DNA of 64,000 bases, from positions 67,001 to 131,000 of the forward strand of contig JAIUJO010000534.1 in NCBI GenBank assembly GCA_023846275.1. Reading direction: 5' to 3'. Shown piece after piece: positions 24,224-35,382 of the stretch. A model generated the notes under the pieces. It made no database searches. It was not told the DNA's origin and saw nothing but the letters and a program-made list of their open reading frames with translations. Numbering within the stretch: the first letter of the stretch is position 1; each line of letters opens with the position of its first letter. This DNA comes from Vanilla planifolia (lineage: Eukaryota > Streptophyta > Magnoliopsida > Asparagales > Orchidaceae). A program made the position numbers and the translations under genes.

Positions 24224-24341
24224 TTGTTCAACCATACGAACATTTCACCATTGGATCTCATTGAAACTCCAAAGTTAAGCATGCTTGGTTGATTGCAGTA
24301 TTGAGATTGGTGACCGCACAAAAAATCAAGTGTCGCACATA
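24224..24341 (+). pseudogene. decayed 5S rRNA copy, subtype M4
   Basis: Well kept: accatacgaaca, ggatctcattgaaactcc, aaagttaagcatgcttgg, gagattggtgacc and gtcgcacata. Two CpG sites remain. Confidence 0.85.
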
Positions 24342-25329
24342 CGCTTTCATAGCATTCCTTTTTTTAATTATTGGCATTTTCATAATGTCATAATGTAAAA
24401 AACATTATTAGAAATTTTATTTCACGATTATAGTTATTGTAATGAATTTTAAAAATAACTTCATAAAGTTATTGTCAATTTTATATAATTATAAATATGG
24501 CACGTCATATAATATAATAAAATAATAACTTTCATTTTGTTAAATATTTAGCAAATTAAATTTTATAAATTATAATAAATTTTAATTAATTTATAATTAT
24601 AATAGTATATATATGTTGTGTAGAGAAAATTAAAGATAAAAAATAATGTAAAATTAATAATAAAAAAAGATTTTTATTTTTATTAAATATTATATAAGAT
24701 TAAATTATTACATTATATAAATATTACAAGTTTGATTATTAAGATTTAACTTTTATTTAATTATTTTAATTATTTTTTTATCTTTATCTTAATGTCAATC
24801 ATATTATCACTTCTTTCTCTATACTATTGTTAATCTTTATTTTCTCTTTAATCCTTATGTCTTAGTATTTTTCTTCACTTCTCTCCCCCTATCCTTTTTT
24901 AATTTCTTATTTCTCTCTTTTTTAGTTTTTTATTTTTTCTCTTTATCTCTTTTACGTTCTTTTTTTCTTTTTTTCTACACTGAATTATCTCTCATCTTTT
25001 TGAATTATTTTATTTACTTTATTTTAATTTATCAATCCTTCACTTTCTCTGTCACATAATTTTTATTTCTTCCTCCACTACCTTTTTTGTGCATCAATTA
25101 ATAATATTTATGAATCCTCTCATATTATATTGTTGGATAAATAATATTAATGATAATTTTATTTTTTTTAATATTTTTATTTATTTTTATTTTTATCTAT
25201 AAGAATGATAATTTATTGAAAGAAAATCTCATGTACTAATGTCAATATTTTTGAAAACAATAGTTTATGTAATTATTTTTCTTAATTTTAGGTAACAACA
25301 TATTGATATTATAATATATATATATATAC

Positions 25330-25387
<58 letters not shown>

Positions 25388-25504
25388 ATAAGCATAATTT
25401 TTTTTTAAAAAGTAAATATAATTGATACTTTGGATTATTTTAAAAATAATTTATTCTCATCAAGACAATAATTACATAACTATGTTAATTTATCTTTTGC
25501 ATGC
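24342..25504 (+). other. M4 spacer with pyrimidine tract
   Basis: A/T-rich DNA with a deletion near 24625 that shortens the spacer, pyrimidine tract at about 24770-25095, M5 leader with the longest (TA)n run of the window. Confidence 0.72.
25314..25383 (+). repeat. (TA)n microsatellite, about 70 bp
   Basis: TA run interrupted twice by CA near 25328-25335. It occupies the same position in the M5 leader as the run at 19314, just before ttgataagcataa. Confidence 0.95.
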
Positions 25505-25607
25505 ATGTATGAGCACACCAACATTCTAACATCGGATCTCATTAGAATTTGAATGTTATACATTCTTAGGCAAGAGTACTATTGGGATTGGTTGCCTCAT
25601 GTGAAGT
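25505..25607 (+). pseudogene. 5S rRNA copy M5, 3' truncated
   Basis: Core with gagcacaccaaca, ggatctcattagaatttg, aatgttatacattctt and gggattggttgcc. The last 15 bp or so, the T run and the following 30 bp are deleted at about 25607. Confidence 0.78.
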
Positions 25608-26758
25608 GAATAATGATAGTTGATTTTAGTAAGATGTCAATATACAAAAAAATAAATTCTTAAAAAAAGAAAATTTATAATCTCAAATTTGCCAATTAGT
25701 ATTACATAATAAAATTATAACATTATCATCAATTCAATATGATAATAAATATGAAATATTATATAATATAATAGAACAATAAATTTAATATTTTTTAATA
25801 TTGATCAAAAAAACTAATTTCAATTATGATAAATAAGCTTTAATTTAATTTTATAATAATAAATATATGGTGTGTAAAATATTTTCAAATAAAGTAATAT
25901 TAAAAAACAATATTTAATATTAAATAGTATTTATATTTATCACTTATTTAATGTCAAATAAAGAAAATATAATATAATAATTATATTTTTATTTTATTTA
26001 ACTAATTTTTTATAATGAATAAAATATATTAAATTATTAGTTAAAAATATGCTTTAAATATTTCTAATATTCTGATGTAAAGGTAAATCTCAATAATTTT
26101 TATATTTCAAAATTAATGAATGTTATATATGGTTAAGTTTTTACATTTAATAAATATTATATGTTTAATTATTAAAATTTATCTTTTATTAAATTATTTT
26201 TTCATTATTTTCTCTTTATCTTAATTATAACATATTCTCTCATTTACTTCTCTCTTTTATTATCATTCTCTAATTTGTCTCTTTATTATTTGTTTTTTCA
26301 TATTGTTCTTGGCTTCCTTCTCTCCCTCTTTTATTCTTTTTTACTTCTCATTTCTCTCTCTCTCTCTTTGATTTTTCTATTTATTCTTTTGATCTCTTTT
26401 ATGTTCTCTAATTTCTTTTTTTTCTTTAAAAAAATCATCTTTCATCTCTCTTAATTATTATTTTTCTCTTTATCTTATACTTATGAATCTACCATTTTTT
26501 CTTTTTTTTAAAATAGTTATCTCTATTTTCATTATGTCTTACTATTATTTACATTTTTTATATAATTAGACTTTTTATAAGAATGATAACATAAAAAAGT
26601 AAAAATATTATGTATTAAAATTTATGTTATAAAAAGTAATTGTTTATGTAATATTTTATGTATTTTATACAAAGACAATATTATTATTTGAATATATTAT
26701 AATTAATTATTTTCAAGGCAATAATCACACAACTATGATTTTTTTGTCATTTTTATTC
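25608..26758 (+). other. M5 spacer with pyrimidine tract
   Basis: A/T-rich DNA, pyrimidine tract at about 26190-26560 with a (TC)n run at 26353-26368, M2 leader. Confidence 0.75.
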
Positions 26759-26872
26759 ATATATGACCACACCAGGATCATAGCACTAGATCACAACAAT
26801 ACTGCAATGTAAAGTTTGCTTGGTTCAGAAAACTTTTTAGATAGGTGCCCACTTGTAACTGTTGTTAGACAT
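26759..26872 (+). pseudogene. decayed 5S rRNA copy, subtype M2
   Basis: Good 5' block (gaccacaccagga) and agcactagatcac. Box A reads aatgtaaagtttgcttgg. The box C region is non-canonical (gataggtgccca). It ends gttagac. Confidence 0.78.
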
Positions 26873-28196
26873 ATTTATTCATAGCATTATTCTTTCAAAT
26901 GTATTATATTTTTTTATAAAATGTTAATTTTAAAAATTTAAATAGTTGTATATTATTTTTTATAAATTTTACATTTACCTTTAATTTTTAATAAAATCTT
27001 TGTAATAATTTTGTCAATTTCATGTAATAATAAATATGAAAAAAATATGTTATAATTAAAAATAAATTTTAATATACTTTAATGTTTAGAAAAACTCTTA
27101 TTAAAAAATAATAAATAAGAATTAATTTGTATTTACAATAATACCATTTTGCTATGTGCAAAACTTTTTAAATATAGTAATATTAAATTATTAAATATCA
27201 AAAATCTAAAATAAAATAAGTAGTTTTAAATATTATTTATTTTTAATACCTATATTATATCAAATAAAGTTAATATATTATAATAATCATAATATTGTTT
27301 ATTTAATAAATTTTTAAATTTTAAGTACCAAAAAAATAATATTAATTTAATAGTAAAAATATTTTTAAATATTTGTAGTATTTCAAAATAATGATTAGTC
27401 TAAAATATTTTCTACATTATTTTATTATTAAATTTTATATATGATTAACTTTTAATATTTAATAAATTTTATAAATTTAATTATTAAGGTTTTACTTTTA
27501 TTTAATTTTTTGTGCCAATTTTTTCTCTTTATCTCAATCTCTCTCAAATTCTGTCACTTTCTTCTCTCTTTTTTTATCACTCTTTTTTGTCTTTTCATTC
27601 TTTATCTCTTTATGTTCTTGGACTCTCTCTCTCTCTGTTATACATCTCTCTTTTCTCATTCTCTCTATTTTATTTTTTTATTTATTGTCTTTATCTTTTT
27701 TATGTTACTTTCTTTCTTATTTTTTTTCCAAATGGTCTCTATCTCCCTTTGTTATTATTTTTGTATCTATTTTTACCTTATTAATCTCTTATTTTCTCTC
27801 TTATATAAATAGTTATCTCCATCTCTATTAACTCATTTTGAACTCATTACTTAATAATATTTTAAAGCTCTTTTTTGACATATTGTATTATTAATTATTT
27901 TTTATAAATTTATATTTTTTATTTATATTTATTATATAATTTAAATTTTTATTTAAAGAATAATATGCTAATGAAATAAATTCAAATGTATTAATGTTAA
28001 TATTATCAAAAATATTTATTATGTAATGATCTATTTATTTTATATAAACAAAATATTGATATCATAATATTTTACGACTTATATTAAAGAGTAAATTTTA
28101 TTTAAAAGTGTATATGCTTTATAATATAGAAAATTTTGAAAACAGTTCAATATCTCAAAAGAAATCCTAGCACTTCGATTCTTTGTCTTTTGCATA
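26873..28196 (+). other. M2 spacer with pyrimidine tract
   Basis: A/T-rich DNA, pyrimidine tract at about 27500-27835, open in two frames at once (100 and 90 residues) because it lacks purine-containing stop codons, then the M1 leader. Confidence 0.75.
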
Positions 28197-28311
28197 AATG
28201 TATAACCACATCAACATCATAACACTCGATAACGTTAGAACTCAAAACTTAAACATGTTTAGAAAAATATAGTATTATGATGGTTGTCTTTTGAACTCCT
28301 TCATTGAACAT
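28197..28311 (+). pseudogene. decayed 5S rRNA copy, subtype M1
   Basis: 5' block accacatcaaca. Box A is degraded (aaacttaaacatgttt). Box C reads gatggttgtc, with 3-4 bp lost. It ends attgaaca plus a T run. Confidence 0.78.
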
Positions 28312-28942
28312 TTTTTATGGTATTTCTTTTTCTAATTATTGATAATTAATTTGAATAACATTTGATTTTAAAGAAAAATGGTTATAAAGATAATATATAA
28401 TGAAAATTTTCATAATTAGTTTTTAAAAATAAATTTCAAAGTTAATATTCTCTCTGTTCTTTTGCTCTCTATCAAATTATCTCTATCTCTCTATGTCATT
28501 ATTTTATTTTCTAGTTTTCTCCAATTAAACTATGACTTTCACTCTTTTATAAGAAATTATCTTCTTATTATTTCTTTTTGAGTTCATTAATTACAGATAA
28601 TTAAGAGAATATTATGTTGCACAATCTAAAATATGATATTTATGATAATTAAAAATTTTATTATCTATACTTATTTATTAAATTGTTTAATTTTTTTAAT
28701 TTTTTAGAATGATAGTAAAATTAAAAAAATTCTTATGATACAATATCTATGTTATAAAAAAATAGTTCATTTAATTAGTTTTTTAATAAAAAATATATTT
28801 ATTCAATAATATAATATGTTAAATATGATAAGCATAAGAAAAGAATTTGAAGTGAATTTACTTGTTAATTTAATAACTTTTTAAATTGTTAATTATTTTT
28901 AAAACAACGATTGTGCAACTATGATTCTTTTATTTTGCATGC
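28312..28942 (+). other. M1 spacer, large deletion
   Basis: The spacer jumps at about 28440 from the A/T part to the last 150 bp of the pyrimidine tract, removing about 500 bp. The M3 leader is intact. Confidence 0.75.
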
Positions 28943-29060
28943 ATTTGTGACCACACCAGTAATATAACACTAGATCCCATTAAAACTCCATAATTAAGCA
29001 TGCTTAGGCTAGAGTATTAGTGGGATAGGTCACCTCTTGAGAATTCTAATTGTTGCACAA
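28943..29060 (+). pseudogene. decayed 5S rRNA copy, subtype M3
   Basis: 5' end gtgaccacaccagta, then agatcccattaaaactcc, ataattaagcatgcttagg, ggataggtcacctc and gttgcacaaa plus a T run. Confidence 0.87.
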
Positions 29061-29109
29061 ATTTTTTCATAATATTTTTTCTCATGAAAAACATAATTTT
29101 AATAAAATG

Positions 29110-30020
29110 AAAAGTGAGGCTCACCCAAAGGGCAGTGAATTCCTATGAATAAAATATTGATTTATTATAAAATATTTTAATATAACATTTATCATAATTT
29201 TCAATAATGTTTAACAAATATATAAAAGTGAAGTGATATGAATTTAATTTTATTTTAAAAAGATATTAAGTTTTATGAATCTCTTGAAATAAAAAAAATA
29301 AAAAAGTAATTAAAATGACAAAGACTACTACAGTGTTCTAAAGAAATAAATGAGACTGGCTACGATAACCTTACACCGAAATAAAAATGGCAAAAAAGAA
29401 AAATGTTCAACGAACTAAAATTGAAATTAATACAACCAAAATGCTATGCTTGATTAAATCATTAAAGAGACCAAAGTTACTCAGTTAAATGAATGAAAGA
29501 ATAAAGAAATTTAATAATTTAGCTAATTTGAAAAGAAAAGAATTTGAGGACTTTGATGAGTGAACAACATAGCAGCATATAAAAACCACTATAGAAACGA
29601 GCAGCTAGCAATTTTAATATTTTTTCTTTGGATCCATAAAAATGTTTTCATATTTTTCTACAGAATCTACTCTTTATTTTCATTTTTAATGGTTGAAATC
29701 AGTTACCAAACATCACATTTAATGGCTGGAAATATTGGCTAAAATAGTCGTTGGGAACAGCCATTGCGCAATAGCCGTTCAAGCGGAACGTTTCAGAACC
29801 ATTCGATTGCAAAAGCAATGCAATCGAAAGGATTTGATTCAATGTGTGCTTTCACAAATATGAAATTGCTCTGGTCCATTAGATGAGAATCTCGATATGA
29901 CGTCAACATTTAATTTTAGAGCGGAACAAATACAGATAGTACGATTGAGAAAATAAGACGTTTAAATGATGAGCAACGACGGTGAATGTTTGATTAAAAA
30001 ATCCGCTATTGGACGGTGAT
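29110..30020 (+). repeat. L block, copy L5 (internally and 3' deleted)
   Basis: Starts at aagtgaggctcaccc. About 150 bp is missing near 29310 and smaller gaps lie near 29730 and 29945. It ends after ggacggtg at about 30018, losing the 60-bp modules. Variants ttctaaagaaataaa and gaaattgctctgg link it to L8. Confidence 0.78.
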
Positions 30021-31345
30021 GTTTGCTTTCTATTCTTCTTTATTTTTTATTTATCTCCCTTTCACTTATTTATTTATTCTCTTTATCTTTTTTATGTTCT
30101 CTCATCTCTCTCTGTTATTATTTACCTCTCTATTTTACTCTTATCAATTCATGACTCTCTCTTTTGCAGAATAATTATCTGTGACTATTTTATCAACTTT
30201 TTAGTCCATCATTTAATAATATTTAAAAATATGTCATATTGTATAATTTAATATTACTTTGTTTTCAAATGATAGTTGATGGTAACCATTATTGTAATGA
30301 ATTTTTAAAAATAACTTCTTAAAATTATCATCAATTTTAGGTAATTTAGTTAAATATTTCGAAAAATAACTGATATCAATTATAATAAATTTGAATTAGT
30401 TTATATTTATAGTAGTATATATGTTCTGTATTAAAATTTTTAATTATATAAATATTATATTAGAGAAAATTAGTGAAAAAATAATATGAAATTAATAATC
30501 TAAATAGATTTTAAATTAATATAATATTCTATAACAGTAAAAAAGAAATTTTTTTAATATTTTTATTATTATTAAATATTGTATAAGATTAAATTATTGT
30601 ATTTTATAAATGTTATAAGTTTGATTGTTAAGTTTTAATTTTTATTTAATTATTTTACATATATTTTTTCTCTTTATCTCAATGCAATCATATTCTTTCA
30701 ATTTTTATCCACTCTATTGTTAACCTTTTTTTCTCTTCATTCCCTATCTCTTAATATTTTTCTTCACTTCTCTCTCCTCTTCATCCTTTTTTAATTTCTT
30801 ATTTATCTCTTTTTTACTTTTTTATTTTTTCTCTTTATCTCTTATATGTTCTCCTTTTCCTTTTCTCCTTCACTAAATAATATCTAATCTATTTGTATTA
30901 TTATATTTCACTTTATTTTACTCTTATCAATTAGTAACTTTCTCTCTCTTTCACAGAATTGTTATTTCTTTTTCCACTATCTTTTTTCTATTAATTAATA
31001 ATATTTATGAAACCTCTTATATTATATATTTCTTTATATAATATTAATGATAATTATTATTTTTGTTTTTATATTTTTTATTTATTTTATTTTTTATCTA
31101 TATGAGTGATAATCTATTGAGAGAAAATCTAACGTATTTGTCAACATTTCAAAAATAATAGTTTATGTAATTTTCTTCTTAATTTTATTTAAATAAGATA
31201 TTGATATTAGAATATATTAGTATTTTTATGATAAGCATAAATTTTTTAAAAGATAAATGTAAATGGTAATTTAGATTTCTTTAGAAAAAATTAGTTATCA
31301 TAAAGATAATAATCACACAACTATGATCATTTATCTTTTGCAAAT
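30021..31345 (+). other. M3 tract, M4 core deletion, M4 spacer, M5 leader
   Basis: Pyrimidine tract at 30021-30215. The M4 leader, core and T run are missing at a joint near 30262. The M4 spacer continues with a second pyrimidine tract at about 30655-31000. Confidence 0.72.
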
Positions 31346-31466
31346 ATGTATGACCACACCAACATTATAACATTGGCTCTGATTAAAACTTCAAAGTTGG
31401 GCAATATTAGGCAAGAGTACTACTATTAGGATTGGTGGCCTCGTGAGAAGCTCTCGAGTTGCACAT
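31346..31466 (+). pseudogene. decayed 5S rRNA copy, subtype M5
   Basis: 5' block gaccacaccaaca is good. Box A reads aaagttgggcaatatt. An extra cta is inserted in agtactactattagg. Box C region ggattggtggcc; ends gagttgcacata plus a T run. Confidence 0.82.
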
Positions 31467-32575
31467 ATTTTTTATAGCTTTTTCTTTGATGAGTGATATT
31501 TAATTTTAATAAAATGTCAAAATACAAAAAAATGAATTCTTAAAAAAGTTATAATTACAAATTTAGTAATATAATAAAATAATAAATTTTATTTTTTAAT
31601 ATTAAGATAAATAACGTATTTCTGTTATAATAAATTAGCTTTAATTTAAGTTTATAATAGTAAATATATGGTGTGTGTAATATTTTCAAATAAAAGAATA
31701 TTATGTTCTAAAAAAATTTAAAAAAGTTTCCATTAATATTAAATAAAATTTATATTTATTTCCCATATTATGTAAAATAAAAATAATACATTGTAATAAT
31801 TATATTATATATTATTTAATTAATTTTTTGAAGAATGAATAAAATTAAATTAATTTAATAGTTTAAAATATTCTTTAAGTACTTCTAATAGTCTAATAAA
31901 AAGATAAATCTCAATTGTTTTTATATTTCAAGGTTAACAAATATTATATATGTTTAATTTTTAATATTTTATAAATATAATAATTTTTAATTATTATAAT
32001 TTAGTTTTTATGAAATTATTTTTTCATTATTTTCAATTTATCGTACTGCATAACATAATTTCTATGATTTACATCAATCTATTATTATGATTCTCTAATT
32101 TACCTCTTTATTCTTTATTTTCTTATATTTGTCTTGGCTTTTTTCTCTCTCTTTTATTCTTTTTTAATTTCTCATTTCTCTCTCTTTTATTTTTTTATTT
32201 ATTCTTTCCATCTCTTTTATATTCTCCAATTTCTTTTTCTCTTTAATAAATCATGTTTCATCTCTCTTTGTACTATTTTTCTCTTTATCTTACACTTATC
32301 AATGAATGATTTTTTCTTTCTTTTAAAAAAGTTATCTTTATTTTTATTACTTCTTTCTATTATTTATATTTTTCATATAATTAGATTTTTTATTTATGAA
32401 AATGATAGAATTATAAAAACAAAAAACATATGTATTAATATTTATGTTAAAAAAATAACAATTTATGTAATATGTTATATATTTATTCAAATAAAATATT
32501 ATTACTTGAATATATTATAATTCATTACATTGAAGATAATAGTCACACAAAAACGATTATTTTTCATTTTTATTC
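31467..32575 (+). other. M5 spacer with pyrimidine tract
   Basis: A/T-rich DNA, pyrimidine tract at about 32010-32370 (spurious 128-residue frame at 32134), M2 leader. Confidence 0.75.
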
Positions 32576-32683
32576 ATATATGACTATACAAGTATTATAG
32601 CACTTGATCACATTAGTATTGCAATGTTTGCTTGGTTGAGAAGACTATCTAGATAGCTGTCCACTTGAAAGTGTTGTCACACA
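32576..32683 (+). pseudogene. decayed 5S rRNA copy, subtype M2
   Basis: Box A is broken by loss of the taag segment (gcaatgtttgcttgg). The box C region is lost (gatagctgtcca). It ends gtcacac. Confidence 0.75.
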
Positions 32684-33955
32684 TATGTGTTTATAGTGTA
32701 ATTTTTTTAATGAATGATAATTTATTTTTAAAACGTTTTTATTTTAAAACTATAAATTAATATTAAAAATAATTTTTAAATTCTATTTTTGTATTTAATT
32801 TTTAATAAGAACTTTCTTATTTTTTTGTAAATTTCATGTAATAATAAATATGACAAAATATATGTTCTAATAAAAATATTTAGTATAGTTTACTATTGAG
32901 AAAAATGGTTATTAAAAAATAAATTAATTACAATTAGTTTATTTTTACAACTATATATATATAGTGTATAAAACATATTAAATATAGTAATATTAAATTA
33001 TTAAAATTACAGTATAAAAAAATAATTAATGTAAAATATTAATTATTTTTAATACATATATTACACCAAATAAAGCTAATATATTACAATAATCATAATG
33101 TTTGCTATTTAATTAATTTTTTAATTACAAGTGTGAAAAAAATAATATTAAATTAATAGTCAAAATATTTTATAAATATTTGTAAACTTTATAAATAATA
33201 ATTAATTTAAAATAGTTTTTATATTGTTTTATAATTAAATATTATATTTTTTAATCTCTTAATATTTAATAAATTTTATAAGTTTAATTATTAACGTTTT
33301 ACATTTATTTAAAGTTTTCCATCAATTTTTTCTCATTATCTTAGTGTCTCTCAAATTCTCACTTTCTTCTGTGTTGTTTCATCATTTTTTTATTTCTTCA
33401 TTCTTTTTCTCTTTATTTTCTTATACTCTCTTTATTATACAGCTCATTTTTCTCATTCCCTCTCATTTATTTTTTTTTGTTTATTATCGTTATCTATTTT
33501 ATGTTATTTTTTTCTTTTTTTCTTCCTTAAATCATCTCTCATCTCCCTCTGTTATTATTTTCCTATCTATTTTTATCTTATTAATTTATGACTTTCACTC
33601 ATATATAAATAGTTGTCTTCATATCTATTATCTCTTTCTGAAGTCATTATTTAATAATATTAATAATGCTCTACTATTTACATTTATTATATAATTTAAA
33701 TTTTTATTTAAGGAATGATATGATTGTGAAATAAATTTATATGTATTAATACTAATATTATCAAAAATATTATTATGTATTTATTTATTTATTTATTTAT
33801 TTTATATAAAAATTTTGATGTCATAATATTTTATGACCTATACAAATGCATAAAATTTATTTAAAAGTATATATGCTTGATAATTTAGAAATTTTTAGAA
33901 ATGATTGATTACCTTAAAAGATTCGCCGCACTTCAAATATTTGTCTTTTGCATGA
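32684..33955 (+). other. M2 spacer with pyrimidine tract
   Basis: A/T-rich DNA, pyrimidine tract at about 33315-33640, M1 leader with a TTTA run at about 33779-33803. Confidence 0.75.
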
Positions 33956-34074
33956 ATGTGTGTCCACATGAGCATCATAGCACTCGATATCATTAAAACT
34001 CAGAAGCTAAGCATGTTTAGAAAAGCAAAGTGTTATGATGGTTGACATCTTTTGAACTCCCTCTTTTGCACATC
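33956..34074 (+). pseudogene. decayed 5S rRNA copy, subtype M1
   Basis: 5' block gtccacatgagca, box A agaagctaagcatgttt, box C gatggttgaca, ending ttttgcacatc. About 45 bp just after the short T run is deleted. Confidence 0.8.
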
Positions 34075-35211
34075 TTTTCAGATTTAAGAAAAAATTATTA
34101 TAATAGATAATTTACAATGAAAAATTTTGTAATTAGATTTTTAATATAACCTGATAAAATTAATATTAATTTAATATTATAATAAATATCACACATTATA
34201 TGATATAATAATAAATTAATTTTATTTTTTTAATATTAAGAATAATAACTTATATTAATTATAATAAATTAAAATTAATTTATGTTAATAATATTATATA
34301 ACTGATGTGTCTCAAATATTTTAATAAAGAAATATTATGTTATAGAATATTAGAGATAAAAATAATATTTTATTAGTTATAAAAAAATTTTAAACATTTG
34401 TGATATTCTAATATAATAATATGTTTCAAATATATTTTTATACTTTATTATTATTAGATATTACATATAATTATCATATCATAAGTCTTATTATTTATAA
34501 TTTTCTTTTATTTAATTATTTTTCTAACTTTTTATTTTATCTCAATGTCTCTAATATTCTTTTACTTTTTTCTATCTCCTTTTATTGTTCACTTTTTTGC
34601 TTCTTTATTTTGTATCTCCATATATTTTTTTGTCTCTTTCTTTCTATATTTTCATTCTTTAATTTTCTATTTCACTCTTTTACATTTTTTATTTATTTTT
34701 TTATCTTCTTTATTTTCTCTCCTTTTTTGCACTTTATTAAGTTATCACTATATCATTAAATTATTATTTTATTTTCTAGTTTTTTCTTATCAAACTAACT
34801 TTTTCACCCTCTTATAAGATAGCTATATCCATCATTATTTTCTCATTTGGAGCTCATTAATTACAAATATATAAGAGAATATTGTGTTGCACAATCTAAA
34901 ATATAATATTTATGATAAATATATATTTTGTTACTCATATTTATTAAGTAATTTAATTTTTTAATTTATAAGAACAATAAAAAAATGAGAAAATGCTTAT
35001 GATATAATATCTAAGTTGTAAAAAATAATGGATTATTTAATTATTTTTTTAACAAAACAAAATATTTATATTATAATGTTTTATGACAAATATGATAAGC
35101 ATAAGAAAAATTTTTGAAGTATATTTAATTGTTAATTTTAATTTTTTTTCAAATTATTTATTATTTCTAAAACAATGATTACGCAACTACGATTTTTTTT
35201 GTTTTGCATGC
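34075..35211 (+). other. M1 spacer with pyrimidine tract
   Basis: A/T-rich DNA, pyrimidine tract at about 34530-34845, M3 leader. Frames of 112 and 90 residues overlap here in different phases, as expected of a stop-poor C/T tract. Confidence 0.75.
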
Positions 35212-35330
35212 ATTTGTGACCACACATGCCATAAAGCACAAGATCCCACCAAAACTCCAAAGTTAAGCATGCTTGGCCTAGAGTATTAATTGGATGGGTG
35301 ACATCTTAAGAATTCAAATTGTTGCACTTA
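35212..35330 (+). pseudogene. best-preserved 5S rRNA copy, subtype M3
   Basis: The middle reads agatcccaccaaaactcc, aaagttaagcatgcttgg, then attggatgggtgac. It has the plant base G in gggtGac where most M3 copies have C. The 5' block is altered (accacacatgcc). It ends gttgcactta plus a T run. Confidence 0.88.
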
Positions 35331-35382
35331 GTTTTTCAAAATATTTTTTTCGAATAAAATAATCTACTTTTAATAAGATGAT

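Larger units (their letters stand above)
20758..26758 (+). repeat. HOR unit U4: M2-M1(trunc)-M3(trunc)-L remnant-M4-M5
   Basis: Cores lie at 20758, 22179, 23367, 24224 and 25505. M1 has lost its 5' third, M3 its 3' end, and L is reduced to about 70 bp. M5 has lost its 3' end and T run. This is the unit with the most damaged cores. Confidence 0.8.
26759..32575 (+). repeat. HOR unit U5: M2-M1-M3-L5-M5, M4 core deleted
   Basis: Cores lie at 26759, 28197, 28943 and 31346. M1 to M3 spacing is only about 750 bp because about 500 bp of M1 spacer is missing at about 28440. The M4 core is removed by a joint at about 30262. L has several internal gaps. Confidence 0.8.

Noticed and set aside
25314-25383. 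TA run as a promoter TATA box
   Set aside because: It is a variable-length microsatellite more than 100 bp from the core, far outside the -28 position used by plant 5S genes.
27510-27812. Two overlapping frames of 100 and 90 residues that look like membrane proteins
   Set aside because: Two phases of the same C/T tract are open together, which shows composition and not coding. The hydrophobic look comes from TTT, CTT and TCT codons.
35212-35330. A working 5S rRNA gene
   Set aside because: Even this best copy has many changes at paired positions and no TATA-like leader. A functional array would show near-identical copies.
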